Source: Bdellovibrio sp. (GTDB lineage Bacteria > Bdellovibrionota > Bdellovibrionia > Bdellovibrionales > Bdellovibrionaceae). From it: a stretch of DNA of 7,626 nucleotides. Both the position numbers and the translations under genes were made by a program. This document shows, piece after piece, positions 1 to 7,051 of the stretch. The stretch covers positions 1 to 7,626 of the forward strand of contig PSRN01000127.1 of NCBI GenBank assembly GCA_003176075.1, read 5' to 3'. Each line of letters starts with the position of its first letter. Within the stretch, counting starts at the first letter, position 1. The notes below the pieces were generated by a model that had not been told where the DNA came from, made no database searches, and saw only the letters and a list, made by a program, of their open reading frames with translations.

Positions 1-10
1 TCTCCTTATT
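1..10 (-). promoter_or_regulatory. Shine-Dalgarno-like sequence at the left edge
   Basis: Read on the minus strand, the last ten bases before the window edge are AATAAGGAGA, a near-ideal ribosome binding site. It lies about 60 bases past the stop codon of the DUF1552 gene, with no convincing terminator hairpin between. I infer that another minus-strand gene starts a few bases beyond the window and may be the third gene of this operon. The start codon itself is not visible, so the match could be chance. Confidence 0.4.
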
Positions 11-70
11 TCGAAAGAAAGATGATTCTTGGCTCTTCAATTGAACCGGAAATCTTTTTTGCAGACCCGC

Positions 71-1576
71 TTAGATGTTGACCAACTTGCTACTTCCCTC
101 GAATGAGGTGATGCCCACGTTCATATAATTTCCGATCGTGTAGAGAAGATCCTTTTGGTCGTAGCTGGAAGCATCGTAGCTATTACCCGGATGGATGAAA
201 TTTCTCCCGCCGGCCACAACGGTCGGAGAATGGCCATCGCCATGGTCACCCGCACTCACTCCATAGGCCATATGAATGATCGAGTTGTCCAGAACCGGGC
301 TTCCACTGGCGTCAGTGGTCGCTTTCAGCTTATTCACCAAGTAGAGCATTAAGGACATGTAGGCATGATCCTTGGTCACGTTCATGGAGCGGCCCCCGTT
401 GTGGGCGATTCCGATATGCATGCCGGCCGTCAGATCGGTATTGTTGAAAATCAGGTTTGCCGGAACTTGCGGAGTCAAAATGCGCTCGCCGACCTCGCCG
501 TCGAACATAAAGCTGACGGAGCGGACGAGGTCGCACTGAAACGCGAATACAATCATGTCGAAATAGGCCTGAACGCGGGTGAAATAATCCTTTACGTTTT
601 CACCACCGTAATTATTCAGCGAGGATGCGGGCGCAGAAGGAGGCGTGCAGGCGGTCGGGCCGGGATTTTGACCTGGAGTCGGCGTCGGGGTGGGTCCCGT
701 TGTTGGCGTGGTGGCGATGGTGCTCTCAATATTCCTCAGTGAAGTCAAAAAATCATCGAGCTTGGATTGATCCGTCTTGCCGAGCTGGCTCTTCAGGTCG
801 TTGATATCCGCCAGCGCATTATCGAGAATGCTCTTTTGTGTATTTGCGGGAGTCCCCGAGGCCGAAGTTGGGTTCGGAGGCGGACTCTGAGCCGGAGTCG
901 GCGAGGGTGTCGCCGCTGGGGCGGTCACTGGCGTCATCGACTGGCCACTGGAGCCTGAAGTCACGAGAGCGAGCAGCTTGTTATAAACATCGTATGGATT
1001 ATACAAAGGCTGAACCGGCTTTCCGCCGGTGAAGGAAATGTAATTCGAATAATCGAAAGGCGAGTTGTCAGCTCCTGAAGTGAGTCCCCCGACGTGCATC
1101 ACAAGGCTCGGTTTTCCCGAGTTCTGGGCGATGATTTGATCAATGGAAGGACGCGAAATCGAGCAACTGGACGATGAAGGAGTCGAGATCACCTGTTGCG
1201 ATAAATGAGTGGACACCGCGGAAACATGGCCCCCGCCATTGCCGTTAAAATTATAATAGTTGCCATCCGTCTGGTCGCGGGCATTGTGGTTGATCTGCTT
1301 CAGTACCGAGAAATCGGCAATGTTCGCCGAAAATGGCGCCAATACGTCCGGCAAATTGGTGGTGAGCGGTCCATTGTAGGAAGGATGCCAGGGAGCATCG
1401 TTGGATTTATTGTAGGTTCCGTTGGGCATATAGAGGAAGACCGCACGGCGGGGATCGGTGGCTGATGAGGCGTGGGCGAATTTGCGAAAGGGGGGGAGGC
1501 TTTCCAAAAGCGGAAGAGTCAGGATCAAGCCGCTGCTACTCATGAACCGACGGCGATCGATTTTGAAGTTGCTCAT
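71..1576 (-). CDS. DUF1552 (HXXSHH family) protein with Tat signal
   Basis: 501 residues. The N-terminus has a twin-arginine signal (RRRFM at 8-12), then a hydrophobic stretch and a possible cleavage site after AHA at 34-36, so the folded protein is probably exported by Tat. Family features in order: VFLYMPNG at 46-53, a GGGH segment near 113-116, an SILD...LRNIEST helix at 249-286, QCDLVRSVSFMF at 347-358, a histidine motif HIGIAHNG at 387-394, and GDHGDGHSPTVVAGG at 443-457. These match DUF1552 (PF07586) order and length, but no reaction is known for the family. Two Pro-Thr-rich stretches at 212-246 and 288-318 flank the helix and look like added linkers. The HXXSHH signature is degenerate. 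The ATG overlaps the stop of the upstream DUF1592 gene (ATGA), with GGGAGAAGG just upstream as ribosome binding site, so translation is likely coupled. The stop is TAA at 71-73. Confidence 0.92.
   Translation of the reverse strand: MSNFKIDRRRFMSSSGLILTLPLLESLPPFRKFAHASSATDPRRAVFLYMPNGTYNKSNDAPWHPSYNGPLTTNLPDVLAPFSANIADFSVLKQINHNARDQTDGNYYNFNGNGGGHVSAVSTHLSQQVISTPSSSSCSISRPSIDQIIAQNSGKPSLVMHVGGLTSGADNSPFDYSNYISFTGGKPVQPLYNPYDVYNKLLALVTSGSSGQSMTPVTAPAATPSPTPAQSPPPNPTSASGTPANTQKSILDNALADINDLKSQLGKTDQSKLDDFLTSLRNIESTIATTPTTGPTPTPTPGQNPGPTACTPPSAPASSLNNYGGENVKDYFTRVQAYFDMIVFAFQCDLVRSVSFMFDGEVGERILTPQVPANLIFNNTDLTAGMHIGIAHNGGRSMNVTKDHAYMSLMLYLVNKLKATTDASGSPVLDNSIIHMAYGVSAGDHGDGHSPTVVAGGRNFIHPGNSYDASSYDQKDLLYTIGNYMNVGITSFEGSSKLVNI
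623..715 (-). repeat. Pro-Thr-rich low-complexity stretch 2 in the DUF1552 gene
   Basis: Encodes residues 288-318 of the DUF1552 protein, with alternating Thr-Pro (GPTPTPTPG in its core), and includes Cys310. It follows directly on the predicted helix ending RNIESTI. It reads like an extended linker or surface loop, a style more usual between a lipid anchor and a domain than inside one. Confidence 0.7.
839..943 (-). repeat. Pro-Thr-rich low-complexity stretch 1 in the DUF1552 gene
   Basis: Encodes residues 212-246, rich in Pro, Ala, Thr and Ser (ATPSPTPAQSPPPNP in its core). It sits just before the helix that begins KSILDNAL. With stretch 2 it brackets that helix, so the helical segment is held between two flexible tethers. 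Confidence 0.7.
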
Positions 1577-3288
1577 TGGCCTTCTCCCGTTTGCATGCGG
1601 AACTGACGGCTTAGGACGATCGATGAAATGACGTCGCTAAATGTGGACGCGGCGGTCGAAGTCACCGCTCCGATATTCCGCTGCACGCAGCGATCGTCAA
1701 CCGAAGTTGCCGCGCGAGTGGTGGCGATATTCATCAGCTGCTGCGGAAAACAGGCTTGCACCTGCTCCAACGTCGGAAGCTGCCTCAACATGTCCATGCC
1801 ATTCGAGAAGGTGACGACTCCAGGGAGCGATCCACTGCTGTCAATGGTGTCTTGAAATGTCGTGTAGGTCGTCCGGTACTGACCGAAGCTGCTAAAGTTC
1901 AGAAGTCCAAAACCCAAATTGTTGAGGGTCATGTGACACCCGATGCAAGGGGAGTTGGCCGTCGCGGCAACCAGACGTTGCCGGGGATTTCCGGTCAAAG
2001 TCGGATCGTTGTTCAGGTCCGGCGGTGGTTTGGGCGGAGGGGCCGGCGGCGTGCAGAACACCGCCGACGCCAGCGCTTTCCCGCGTCTGACGATCGATGC
2101 TTCGGCCGCCAATCCACCGGTCGCCGTGAGGAAGCCTCCTTGCGACAATACTCCCAGCCGCTGATCATTGTATGAGACCTTCTGGAATTGCGTGGGATCG
2201 CTCCCGGTAAATCCTAGCCCGTAATAATCAGCCAGGGCCTTGTTCATAAACGAATAATTGGCCGAGAAAAGATTCACGAACGAATGATTGCTCTGGATCA
2301 GGTCCTGCAGAAACATATCGGCTTCGGTGATCATCGATTGGCGAATACTGTCGTCGAGGTTGGTCACAGGTAATGCGATCGTCGCGAGACTGAGCCACTC
2401 ATCCCGCAGCATCAGTCGGAAAGATTGGCTCTTTGAATCCAGGAGCATCCGTTGAACTTGCTGTCCGAGGGTCGCGTCACTGTTCAATTGACCGGCCGAA
2501 GCCAATTGCATCAGCTGATCATCCGGCATCGATTGCCACAAGAAATAAGAAAGGCGCGAGGCCAGCTGATAGTCGTCAATGGCAAAGGGCACGCCCGCTG
2601 AGGCTGAAAATGAACCGGTGATGGATACAAAAAGGAATTTGGGGCTGATCAGAACCGCGGTGATCAGGTTCGCCAAACCTTGATCAAATGTGGAACCCAT
2701 GTTGAAGATCGCAGAGAGGCTGGAAAGCTCGGCATCGGTAATTGGGCGGCGATAACCCCGTGTTGCAAAACTTTGGATAGTGGATTGAGCACAGGAGGCT
2801 GATGTCGAGGAAGGGGTGGCGCTTGAAATCTTAATCCCGCAAGGAGAAATTCTTGCGTAGGCTCCGCCAGAAGTTCCTTTACTGGCGATGACCTCCGCCG
2901 CGAGCGACTGCGCGGCCGAGTAATATTTTTGCACTAAGGGATCGGAGATTTGCAGGGCCGTCGAATCATTGGTGTAACCCGATATTCCGGCCACCGGCGG
3001 CGGAAATGAATCGGCGGGAGTTGAGGAAGTGTAAACCAGGTCCCGAACCGTATTGTTGTATTCAATATTGGTCAGGCGATGAATGGTCGAGTGTCCCGGC
3101 GAGTAGTTATCACCGCAGGTCTTGCCTGATATCCCATCTGTTACGTTGCCTGCAGTGGCCGTTGACGCGGAATCAGCGAGGCGAAAGCTTGTCGTGCAGT
3201 TCTGAAACAGGGCGATCGGCGCAGCGATCGATGCAGCAATAATAACCATTGAAAAGACGGCCTGCATTTCGTTCCGAATCCGCGTCAT
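1573..3288 (-). CDS. DUF1592/DUF1588-type multidomain protein with one CxxCH motif
   Basis: 571 residues. Domains by motif: DUF1587 (HRLTNIEYNNTVRDL at 70-84), DUF1595 (FATRGYRRPITDAEL at 174-188), DUF1592 (SRLSYFLWQSMPDDQL at 244-259), DUF1588 (RLGVLSQGGFLT at 377-388, a Pro-rich CTPPAPPP stretch at 412-419, then CIGCH at 448-452 and LGFGLLNFSSFGQYR), and DUF1585 at about 480-565. CIGCH is a c-type haem attachment motif, which implies periplasmic maturation if haem is bound. Cys150 and Cys166 match a cysteine pair I recall before DUF1595 in such proteins. A hydrophobic segment at about 10-28 ends in ALFQNC, so Cys31 could be lipidated, but the lipobox is poor. No separate N-terminal cytochrome domain is present, unlike many planctomycete relatives. 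AGGGGA lies five bases before the ATG. It is first in a translationally coupled pair with the DUF1552 gene. Function of the family is unknown. Confidence 0.92.
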   Translation of the reverse strand: MTRIRNEMQAVFSMVIIAASIAAPIALFQNCTTSFRLADSASTATAGNVTDGISGKTCGDNYSPGHSTIHRLTNIEYNNTVRDLVYTSSTPADSFPPPVAGISGYTNDSTALQISDPLVQKYYSAAQSLAAEVIASKGTSGGAYARISPCGIKISSATPSSTSASCAQSTIQSFATRGYRRPITDAELSSLSAIFNMGSTFDQGLANLITAVLISPKFLFVSITGSFSASAGVPFAIDDYQLASRLSYFLWQSMPDDQLMQLASAGQLNSDATLGQQVQRMLLDSKSQSFRLMLRDEWLSLATIALPVTNLDDSIRQSMITEADMFLQDLIQSNHSFVNLFSANYSFMNKALADYYGLGFTGSDPTQFQKVSYNDQRLGVLSQGGFLTATGGLAAEASIVRRGKALASAVFCTPPAPPPKPPPDLNNDPTLTGNPRQRLVAATANSPCIGCHMTLNNLGFGLLNFSSFGQYRTTYTTFQDTIDSSGSLPGVVTFSNGMDMLRQLPTLEQVQACFPQQLMNIATTRAATSVDDRCVQRNIGAVTSTAASTFSDVISSIVLSRQFRMQTGEGQ

Positions 3289-3309
3289 TTCATTCCCCTG
3301 TCAATGACC

Positions 3310-3315
3310 ATCATA
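3310..3315 (-). promoter_or_regulatory. Candidate -10 box for the DUF1592-DUF1552 operon
   Basis: On the minus strand TATGAT, five of six matches to the sigma-70 -10 consensus, lies 22 bases upstream of the DUF1592 start codon and downstream of the previous gene's terminator. No good -35 box stands at 16-18 bases; a TTGAGC lies 27 bases upstream, which is too far. A start here would leave a leader of only about 15 bases. This is a weak prediction. Confidence 0.2.
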
Positions 3316-3420
3316 AGACAGATATTCATCGGAAAATGCGAGGCTCAATCTTTTTCGCTGTTTAAACTCATCTCCGTCTTTTTTTCATCAAACGAAGACC
3401 AGTGGATCGATAAATTCTCC

Positions 3421-3445
3421 AGAAAAACGGGATTTCGTGATCCCG
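3421..3445 (-). terminator. Intrinsic terminator downstream of the 896-residue protein gene
   Basis: On the minus strand a perfect six-base-pair stem CGGGAT/ATCCCG with a six-base loop (3428-3445) is followed directly by TTTTTCT. It lies about 120 bases past the stop at 3565 and before the DUF1592 gene. It therefore probably ends the upstream transcript and makes the DUF1592-DUF1552 pair a separate transcription unit. Confidence 0.75.
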
Positions 3446-3460
3446 AGTTGAGACTTCATC

Positions 3461-3514
3461 AAAATGAAACTGGAAATGGAAATGAAAATGGAAATCGAAA
3501 TCGAAATGAAATGG
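3461..3514. repeat. Hexanucleotide tandem repeat, consensus (G/C)GAAAT
   Basis: About eight units of a GAAAT-containing hexamer run in exact six-base register: T falls at 3465, 3471, 3477, 3483, 3489, 3495, 3501 and 3507. The units vary at one or two positions (GGAAAT, GAAAAT, CGAAAT). The tract lies in the 3' untranslated region of the minus-strand large gene, between its stop codon and its terminator, where the RNA would be U-rich. In the other frames it yields only low-complexity peptides, so it is probably not coding. Confidence 0.85.
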
Positions 3515-3564
3515 ACCTCGGAATTGGTTTGCGCGATTTCGGCGGCTCACGGTTTTTGCTATTT

Positions 3565-6255
3565 CTATCCCTGAGGAGCTCCAAATCCCAGAAAGAAGAG
3601 TTTTCCGTCCTTCGCTTCGAAATAAAGCTGAACACGGGGATAACCTTCCACGGTTAGGAACTGCTGTGTCTTTAGAATCGAACCGCTCACCCGTTCAAGT
3701 TGTCCAGTTTGTTGCAACAGCTCATTCAGAATTTTGAGGGGATAATTTTCGCCTTTGACGACCATCACAAGTGGAAGACCCACGATCCAGACTCCAAGAT
3801 TCCCATGGACTTGGATTCCCAATGACTCTGCCAAGCTCGGGGGAAGATTTGCCGATGCAGGAAGTTCATACAAAAAGGGTTGGATCTCGTACGTTTTATC
3901 TGCCAGCTGCTGAAAATAACTTGTACGAGAGGATTTGCTGTACTTCATATCCGCGATTTTGATTTTGGTCGCAGTGGCAGACTCTTCAATTGTGAATCTA
4001 AACCAAATCAGTCTTCCGCCGATCCGGTAAACAAGCTGTTTTTCGCCTCCGTTCCAGGGTTGCGCAGTCCACAGATTGGCTCGCAAGAACTCTATAAATG
4101 CGGTTTCTGTGCCCGAGTCTGTAATCTTCAGGAATCTTCCGAGTGGATTTCCGGGAAGCTCAATTGTTGGGCGATTTTCGGGCGGCAACTCTGGTAATAG
4201 CTTCAGAAAACGGGTGGTCTGATCTTCTGCCGGCGCAGGTTCAGGTGCACCCTGAGATGCAAGCGCATTCAGCTCCACTGGCGTCGGTGGATCTGGGATT
4301 CTAGTTGCCGCGGCGGATGCCGCTTCATTGGCCTTCGTTTGCCCAGTATTGCCAGTATTTCCGGTGTTGCCATGCTGAACATCGAGGAGTTCAAGTCGGC
4401 CAGGAACTTCTTGAATTTCAGGTATCCTGAATCGAAGGATGACATTGCGGGCTTTACCGATCGTCTGCAAGGACATCAAGAACTCACCGCCAAGAGTGTT
4501 TTGGACCCTCGAAAACGCACCTGAATCTTCGGAGGCCAATGTCTGTTCTTCACTGTGTCGAAAAAACTCTCTCAGATCAGTCAGAGACAGCCCCGTGATG
4601 TCCCTCAGTTTAGCAATGTTTTTGGGTGAAGATGAAAAGGAATTGCAACTTTGACGATCGGTCCTTGCAAGGTATTTGAACTCGTAGGACCGTTCGTTCA
4701 GCCCCAACATTTGACTTCGCCGATTCCAGTAAAAAGGAAAACCTACTTCGACGTTCGCACTGCTGAGAAATGTTATCCTGAAATCTCTACCTCCGTCTTC
4801 GCGTTCGATTGGACTCTCAAAAAAGGCGACGAAGATCGGCGGGAATCCATCTTTAAAAAAGACGAGCATCTTTCTGTTTCCGTGCGATGTGGGACGTTGG
4901 GGCGCGCCGACAGAATTTTCTGATACGAAAGCCTGAAAATCATTTTTCCACGCTTCATTTTCTAAAGCTGCGATGGCCTCCATGGCTTTCGTGTTGCCGG
5001 CAGAGATCTGAGCGAGACCGCCATAGTTGAAAACATCGTTATAACGGGCAGGTTTCTGAACGCTCTGAACAACTTCGGACCGATCGGGCTCTCTTGGCTC
5101 GCCGAGAGGTTCGGCCTCAAGCGCCAGTTGGCCAACTGGCGGGATCTCATCCAGCTCATCATCGTCAGCCGCTTCCTCACCGAAACCAGTCGTCTGCCGC
5201 GGGTCGACGGCACTCCCTTTCCCCCGGCGAATTCTCTGGCGGTCTCCCTTCTCGAATCTGACTTTGCCGAAACCCTTCATAGAGAAGAGAATCAAAGGCC
5301 CTTGATGAAAGCTTGGTTCGGAGTACAAAAGGACAATTTGCCCTTGTTTCACGAAGTCATTAATTAGGTTGTATCTAGATGTATGTTTAACCTCGGTCAA
5401 ATTTGACAACTGTTCAATCTTGAAGCGAGGGGCTGAGAATCCCTGTTGCCCGAACGCGTTCAAAATTTTAAGATTTGGTTCTGAAAGGGGCTCTTCAAGT
5501 CGATCATCCAGTTCCAGCGCAAAGTTCTTCATTGCCGTTGTTGGATCATTCAGAAAATACGTTCCATCGATCACAGCCGCATAGGCTTCCTGATCGCTGG
5601 TCAAGATGAGAAACGGCTTCCCTTTCCACATGTACCGGTCACTTGTCACGTCCCTGATTTCATCAAGGCCAGCGCGTACCTTTCTGCCGACAAAGTGGGC
5701 CACAGTCATCGCTTGCGGATACATGTTGTGGTCTTTGTCTTCCGGGCTCCTTTTGCGCCTTTTGTCCTTGGGAACCGTAACGGATTTTTCGGAAATCACT
5801 CTCGTATTTTTGTATTTGTCCTTCAAAGGTCCTTGCATGAGTGCGCTGAGCGCAGCGACAACCGCTCGGCGAGGTCCCGACACCTTTAGGAAATCCGCGG
5901 CGGCTTCGCTGCCCACGTTAGCAGCGCCATCGCGCATCGAATCTTTCGGTAGGAGTTCGACCTCAACACCATACCTTTTCCAGCGGTCCCCAGCGAATTC
6001 CGGATGAGCCCCTTGAGGGAGGGCGTCGATGCGAAGTTCAATGGACTTTTCCTCTTCCGGTCCCGCGGTCAGCATTTCCTGATGCAACCGGAGGGCATAC
6101 TTGCCGACTGACATGCCCAACGCCTGGCCCCTCTGGACATCCTTACAGGCCACTGGCGTTGGGCCAGGGCCCGCCGCAAAAGCCTGTGACAATGTCAGGG
6201 CAAGAAAAGCGAAGGAAGGGAAGACCCCGATGCTTAATCTTTGTGCTAATTTCAT
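3565..6255 (-). CDS. Large secreted protein of unknown function
   Basis: 896 residues from the ATG at 6255. A GTG six codons upstream (6273) is in frame, but the ATG is preferred: AGAGG lies eight bases before it and the signal peptide then starts properly with MKLAQR. The hydrophobic core ends SQAFA, giving likely Sec cleavage after residue 27, so the mature protein is periplasmic or outside. I do not recognise a family. Three compositional blocks are visible: about 28-350; about 400-625; and about 685-896. They are joined by an acidic segment with EEAADDDELDE near 360-370 and by a Gly-Asn-Thr repeat (629-640) that leads into a Pro/Ala-rich stretch. Blocks two and three share a pattern, F..F....N...A....G..K.LV followed by G....F.F.ES, at about 439-481 and 719-759, which suggests divergent copies of one domain. 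No later transmembrane helix or catalytic motif stands out. It has its own terminator and is divergent from the GST gene. Confidence 0.85.
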   Translation of the reverse strand: MKLAQRLSIGVFPSFAFLALTLSQAFAAGPGPTPVACKDVQRGQALGMSVGKYALRLHQEMLTAGPEEEKSIELRIDALPQGAHPEFAGDRWKRYGVEVELLPKDSMRDGAANVGSEAAADFLKVSGPRRAVVAALSALMQGPLKDKYKNTRVISEKSVTVPKDKRRKRSPEDKDHNMYPQAMTVAHFVGRKVRAGLDEIRDVTSDRYMWKGKPFLILTSDQEAYAAVIDGTYFLNDPTTAMKNFALELDDRLEEPLSEPNLKILNAFGQQGFSAPRFKIEQLSNLTEVKHTSRYNLINDFVKQGQIVLLYSEPSFHQGPLILFSMKGFGKVRFEKGDRQRIRRGKGSAVDPRQTTGFGEEAADDDELDEIPPVGQLALEAEPLGEPREPDRSEVVQSVQKPARYNDVFNYGGLAQISAGNTKAMEAIAALENEAWKNDFQAFVSENSVGAPQRPTSHGNRKMLVFFKDGFPPIFVAFFESPIEREDGGRDFRITFLSSANVEVGFPFYWNRRSQMLGLNERSYEFKYLARTDRQSCNSFSSSPKNIAKLRDITGLSLTDLREFFRHSEEQTLASEDSGAFSRVQNTLGGEFLMSLQTIGKARNVILRFRIPEIQEVPGRLELLDVQHGNTGNTGNTGQTKANEAASAAATRIPDPPTPVELNALASQGAPEPAPAEDQTTRFLKLLPELPPENRPTIELPGNPLGRFLKITDSGTETAFIEFLRANLWTAQPWNGGEKQLVYRIGGRLIWFRFTIEESATATKIKIADMKYSKSSRTSYFQQLADKTYEIQPFLYELPASANLPPSLAESLGIQVHGNLGVWIVGLPLVMVVKGENYPLKILNELLQQTGQLERVSGSILKTQQFLTVEGYPRVQLYFEAKDGKLFFLGFGAPQG
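4336..4371 (-). repeat. Gly-Asn-Thr in-frame nine-base tandem repeat
   Basis: Encodes GNTGNTGNTGQT (residues 629-640 of the large secreted protein): three GNT triplets and one variant, in nine-base units that differ mainly at third codon positions. It opens a low-complexity linker that continues Ala- and Pro-rich to about residue 684. Slippage here would change linker length without breaking the frame. Confidence 0.8.
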
Positions 6256-6400
6256 AGAACGAGCCTCTAGCACTCAGTAGTCGCGATGCATAGCCGTTGT
6301 GAAAAAAAGACAGTGGGGTCAACCACCCGACGGCTGGCTGAACCTTGATTGCCCGCGGGATCCGCGCGAAAATAATCTGTATTGCAGAAGGAAAACTCCT
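6256..6400. promoter_or_regulatory. Divergent intergenic region between the secreted-protein and GST genes
   Basis: These 145 bases must hold the start signals of both flanking genes. AGAAGGA about eight bases before the ATG at 6401 is a good ribosome binding site for the GST gene, and AGAGG serves the minus-strand gene. A small inverted repeat, CGCGG-GAT-CCGCG at 6354-6366, lies before an AT-rich AAAATAAT and could be an operator. I see no convincing -35/-10 pair on either strand. A GTG at 6299 is in frame with the GST gene but has no sensible protein upstream of the conserved start. Confidence 0.45.
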
Positions 6401-7051
6401 ATGTCTAAGATTCAGCTCTATTCACTTGCGACTCCCAACGGTCAGAAAATTGGAATTGCCCTGGAGGAAATGGGGATTCTCTACGACCCTCACTTGGTCA
6501 ATCTCGCAAAGGGGGATCAGTTTAAGCCGGAATTTGTGGCCATCAATCCGAATTCAAAGATTCCTGCCATTGTCGACCCCGACGGTCCCGACGGACGTCC
6601 CCTCTCTATTTTTGAGTCGGGCGCGATTCTGATCTACCTCGCGCAGAAATCGAAAAAGTTTTTGCCCGCCGATCCCCGATTATACAGTGAAACCCTGCAG
6701 TGGCTGTTCTTCCAGGTCGGAGGAATCGGTCCTATGTTTGGACAATTCGGCCATTTCTTTAAATACGCGGTGGACAGGTGCGATCATCCCTATCCTTTGG
6801 AGCGATATGCAACCGAAACGAAGCGTCTCCTGGGTGTGCTCGAAACGCGTTTGCAGGGAAGGAGTTTTTTGGTCGGAGAGCAATATACCATTGCGGACAT
6901 GGCCATTTTTCCATGGGTGAATGGACTGAGCGCGTCTTATAAGGCTGAATCCAAGCTCGGCCTGGACGAATTCAAAAAAGTGCAGGCGTGGGCCAAACGG
7001 CTGATCGAGCGCCCGAAGACCGCCGCGGGCATGCTTGTCTGCAAGACGTAA
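6401..7051 (+). CDS. yfcG: Glutathione S-transferase, YfcG/Nu-class (Ure2p-like)
   Basis: 216 residues, close to E. coli YfcG (about 215). The N-terminal thioredoxin-like domain has ATPNGQKIGIALEE at 10-23. Thr11 and Asn13 correspond to the Thr/Asn pair that YfcG uses in place of the usual catalytic Tyr, Ser or Cys. Next come NPNSKIPAIVDPDG, with the cis-proline, and LSIFESGAILIYLA, with the Glu-Ser that binds the glutathione gamma-glutamyl group. The helical C-terminal domain has LQWLFFQVGGIGPMFGQ and the GST N-capping region YTIADMAIFPWV. Relatives have glutathione-dependent disulfide reductase or peroxidase activity in the cytoplasm, and no signal peptide is seen here. I chose the ATG at 6401 over the GTG at 6299 because the fold begins at once after it and AGAAGGA precedes it. 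It is a single gene, divergent from the large secreted-protein gene, with no clear functional link. The subfamily is firm; true orthology to YfcG is likely but untested. Confidence 0.93.
   Translation: MSKIQLYSLATPNGQKIGIALEEMGILYDPHLVNLAKGDQFKPEFVAINPNSKIPAIVDPDGPDGRPLSIFESGAILIYLAQKSKKFLPADPRLYSETLQWLFFQVGGIGPMFGQFGHFFKYAVDRCDHPYPLERYATETKRLLGVLETRLQGRSFLVGEQYTIADMAIFPWVNGLSASYKAESKLGLDEFKKVQAWAKRLIERPKTAAGMLVCKT

Noticed and set aside
365..742. Plus-strand 125-codon open frame inside the DUF1552 gene
   Set aside because: Arg- and Gly-rich shadow of the opposite strand; the minus-strand frame is a clear family member over its whole length.
3304..3657. Plus-strand open frame of 117 codons across the intergenic repeat
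   Set aside because: It runs through the terminator hairpin, the hexamer repeat (giving a low-complexity Asn/Glu/Arg peptide) and the 3' end of the minus-strand gene; it has no clear ribosome binding site or family feature.
6256..6273. GTG start at 6273 for the large secreted protein
   Set aside because: It would add MLEARS before a normal signal peptide; the AGAGG ribosome binding site lies between the two starts and fits the ATG at 6255.
6299..6400. N-terminal extension of the GST from the GTG at 6299
   Set aside because: The 34 extra residues have no similarity to the GST fold, which starts directly after the ATG at 6401, where a good ribosome binding site is placed.
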